Source: Lachnospiraceae bacterium NE2001 (lineage in GTDB: Bacteria; Bacillota; Clostridia; Lachnospirales; Lachnospiraceae). Taken from it: a stretch of DNA of 41,879 nt. Positions 41,876 to 41,879 of the stretch are shown here, one piece after another. The translations under genes were made by a program, and so were the position numbers. The stretch lies in NCBI GenBank assembly GCA_900110635.1, contig FOEK01000025.1, positions 1-41,879 on the forward strand. The letters run 5' to 3'. Numbering within the stretch: position 1 is the stretch's first letter; every line of letters starts with the position of its first letter. The notes below the pieces were generated by a model. It saw only the letters and a program-made list of their open reading frames with translations, had not been told where the DNA came from and searched no databases.

Positions 41876-41879
41876 TAGA

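Overview
The window looks like a chromosomal piece of a low-to-mid GC, Gram-positive anaerobe of the Clostridia, most likely a butyrate-forming Lachnospiraceae of the Coprococcus/Butyrivibrio type. The reasons are the phosphate butyryltransferase and butyrate kinase pair, ATP-type PEP carboxykinase, FHA proteins with a DUF6382-like N-terminus, heterodimeric ABC exporters, TPM-domain proteins, strong AGGAGG ribosome sites, and several TTG or GTG starts. The genus is an inference. I recognise 36 protein genes and see no rRNA, tRNA or CRISPR array. No gene-free stretch exceeds 300 bases. All but three genes lie on the minus strand.

Layout from left to right. (1) 1-6632, minus: a cell-envelope operon with an AlaA-type aminotransferase, a TarI-like cytidylyltransferase, an extended SDR epimerase/dehydratase, MltG, and two related DUF6382-like/FHA proteins. 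It is preceded by a leader with two long hairpins. (2) 6864-8201: a NagZ-like GH3 lipid- or membrane-anchored hydrolase. (3) 8422-13977, minus: a tightly packed, partly overlapping seven-gene operon holding a VWA membrane protein, a VWA-like/OmpA-like lipoprotein, a membrane-anchored transglutaminase-fold protein and four unknowns. This looks like an uncharacterised envelope system. (4) 14203-17796, plus: an AT-rich solitary 1197-aa STAND-type P-loop NTPase with C-terminal TPR-like helices. It has its own promoter and upstream tandem repeats, and is probably an acquired defence-type gene. (5) 17865-20095: an HD-GYP protein, a FeoB-associated Cys-rich protein and a divergent DtxR-family regulator, with palindromic operator candidates in the intergenic region. 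(6) 20172-23480, minus: an unusual four-gene operon pairing a soluble VirD4/TraG-like ATPase with a ClpP paralogue and two unknown proteins. (7) 23670-27637: a heterodimeric ABC exporter. (8) 27795-28835, plus: a Gfo/Idh/MocA oxidoreductase sharing a divergent promoter region with the exporter. (9) 28872-34576, minus: AroD, an MraY-like transferase, butyrate kinase, phosphate butyryltransferase, a small membrane protein and a uracil/xanthine permease. (10) 34665-41875, minus: a DUF3592-like membrane protein, PEP carboxykinase, a DUF885 lipoprotein peptidase, canonical IspD, and a membrane protein with three TPM domains.

The best candidates for undescribed biology are the STAND gene with its phased repeats, the VirD4-like/ClpP operon with an 11-bp tandem repeat, and the seven-gene VWA/OmpA/transglutaminase operon. 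On the RNA side, several predicted transcripts here begin with a stem-loop at or very near their 5' end (the aminotransferase operon, the GH3 gene, the oxidoreductase and pckA), which could be a shared mRNA-stabilising or regulatory feature.
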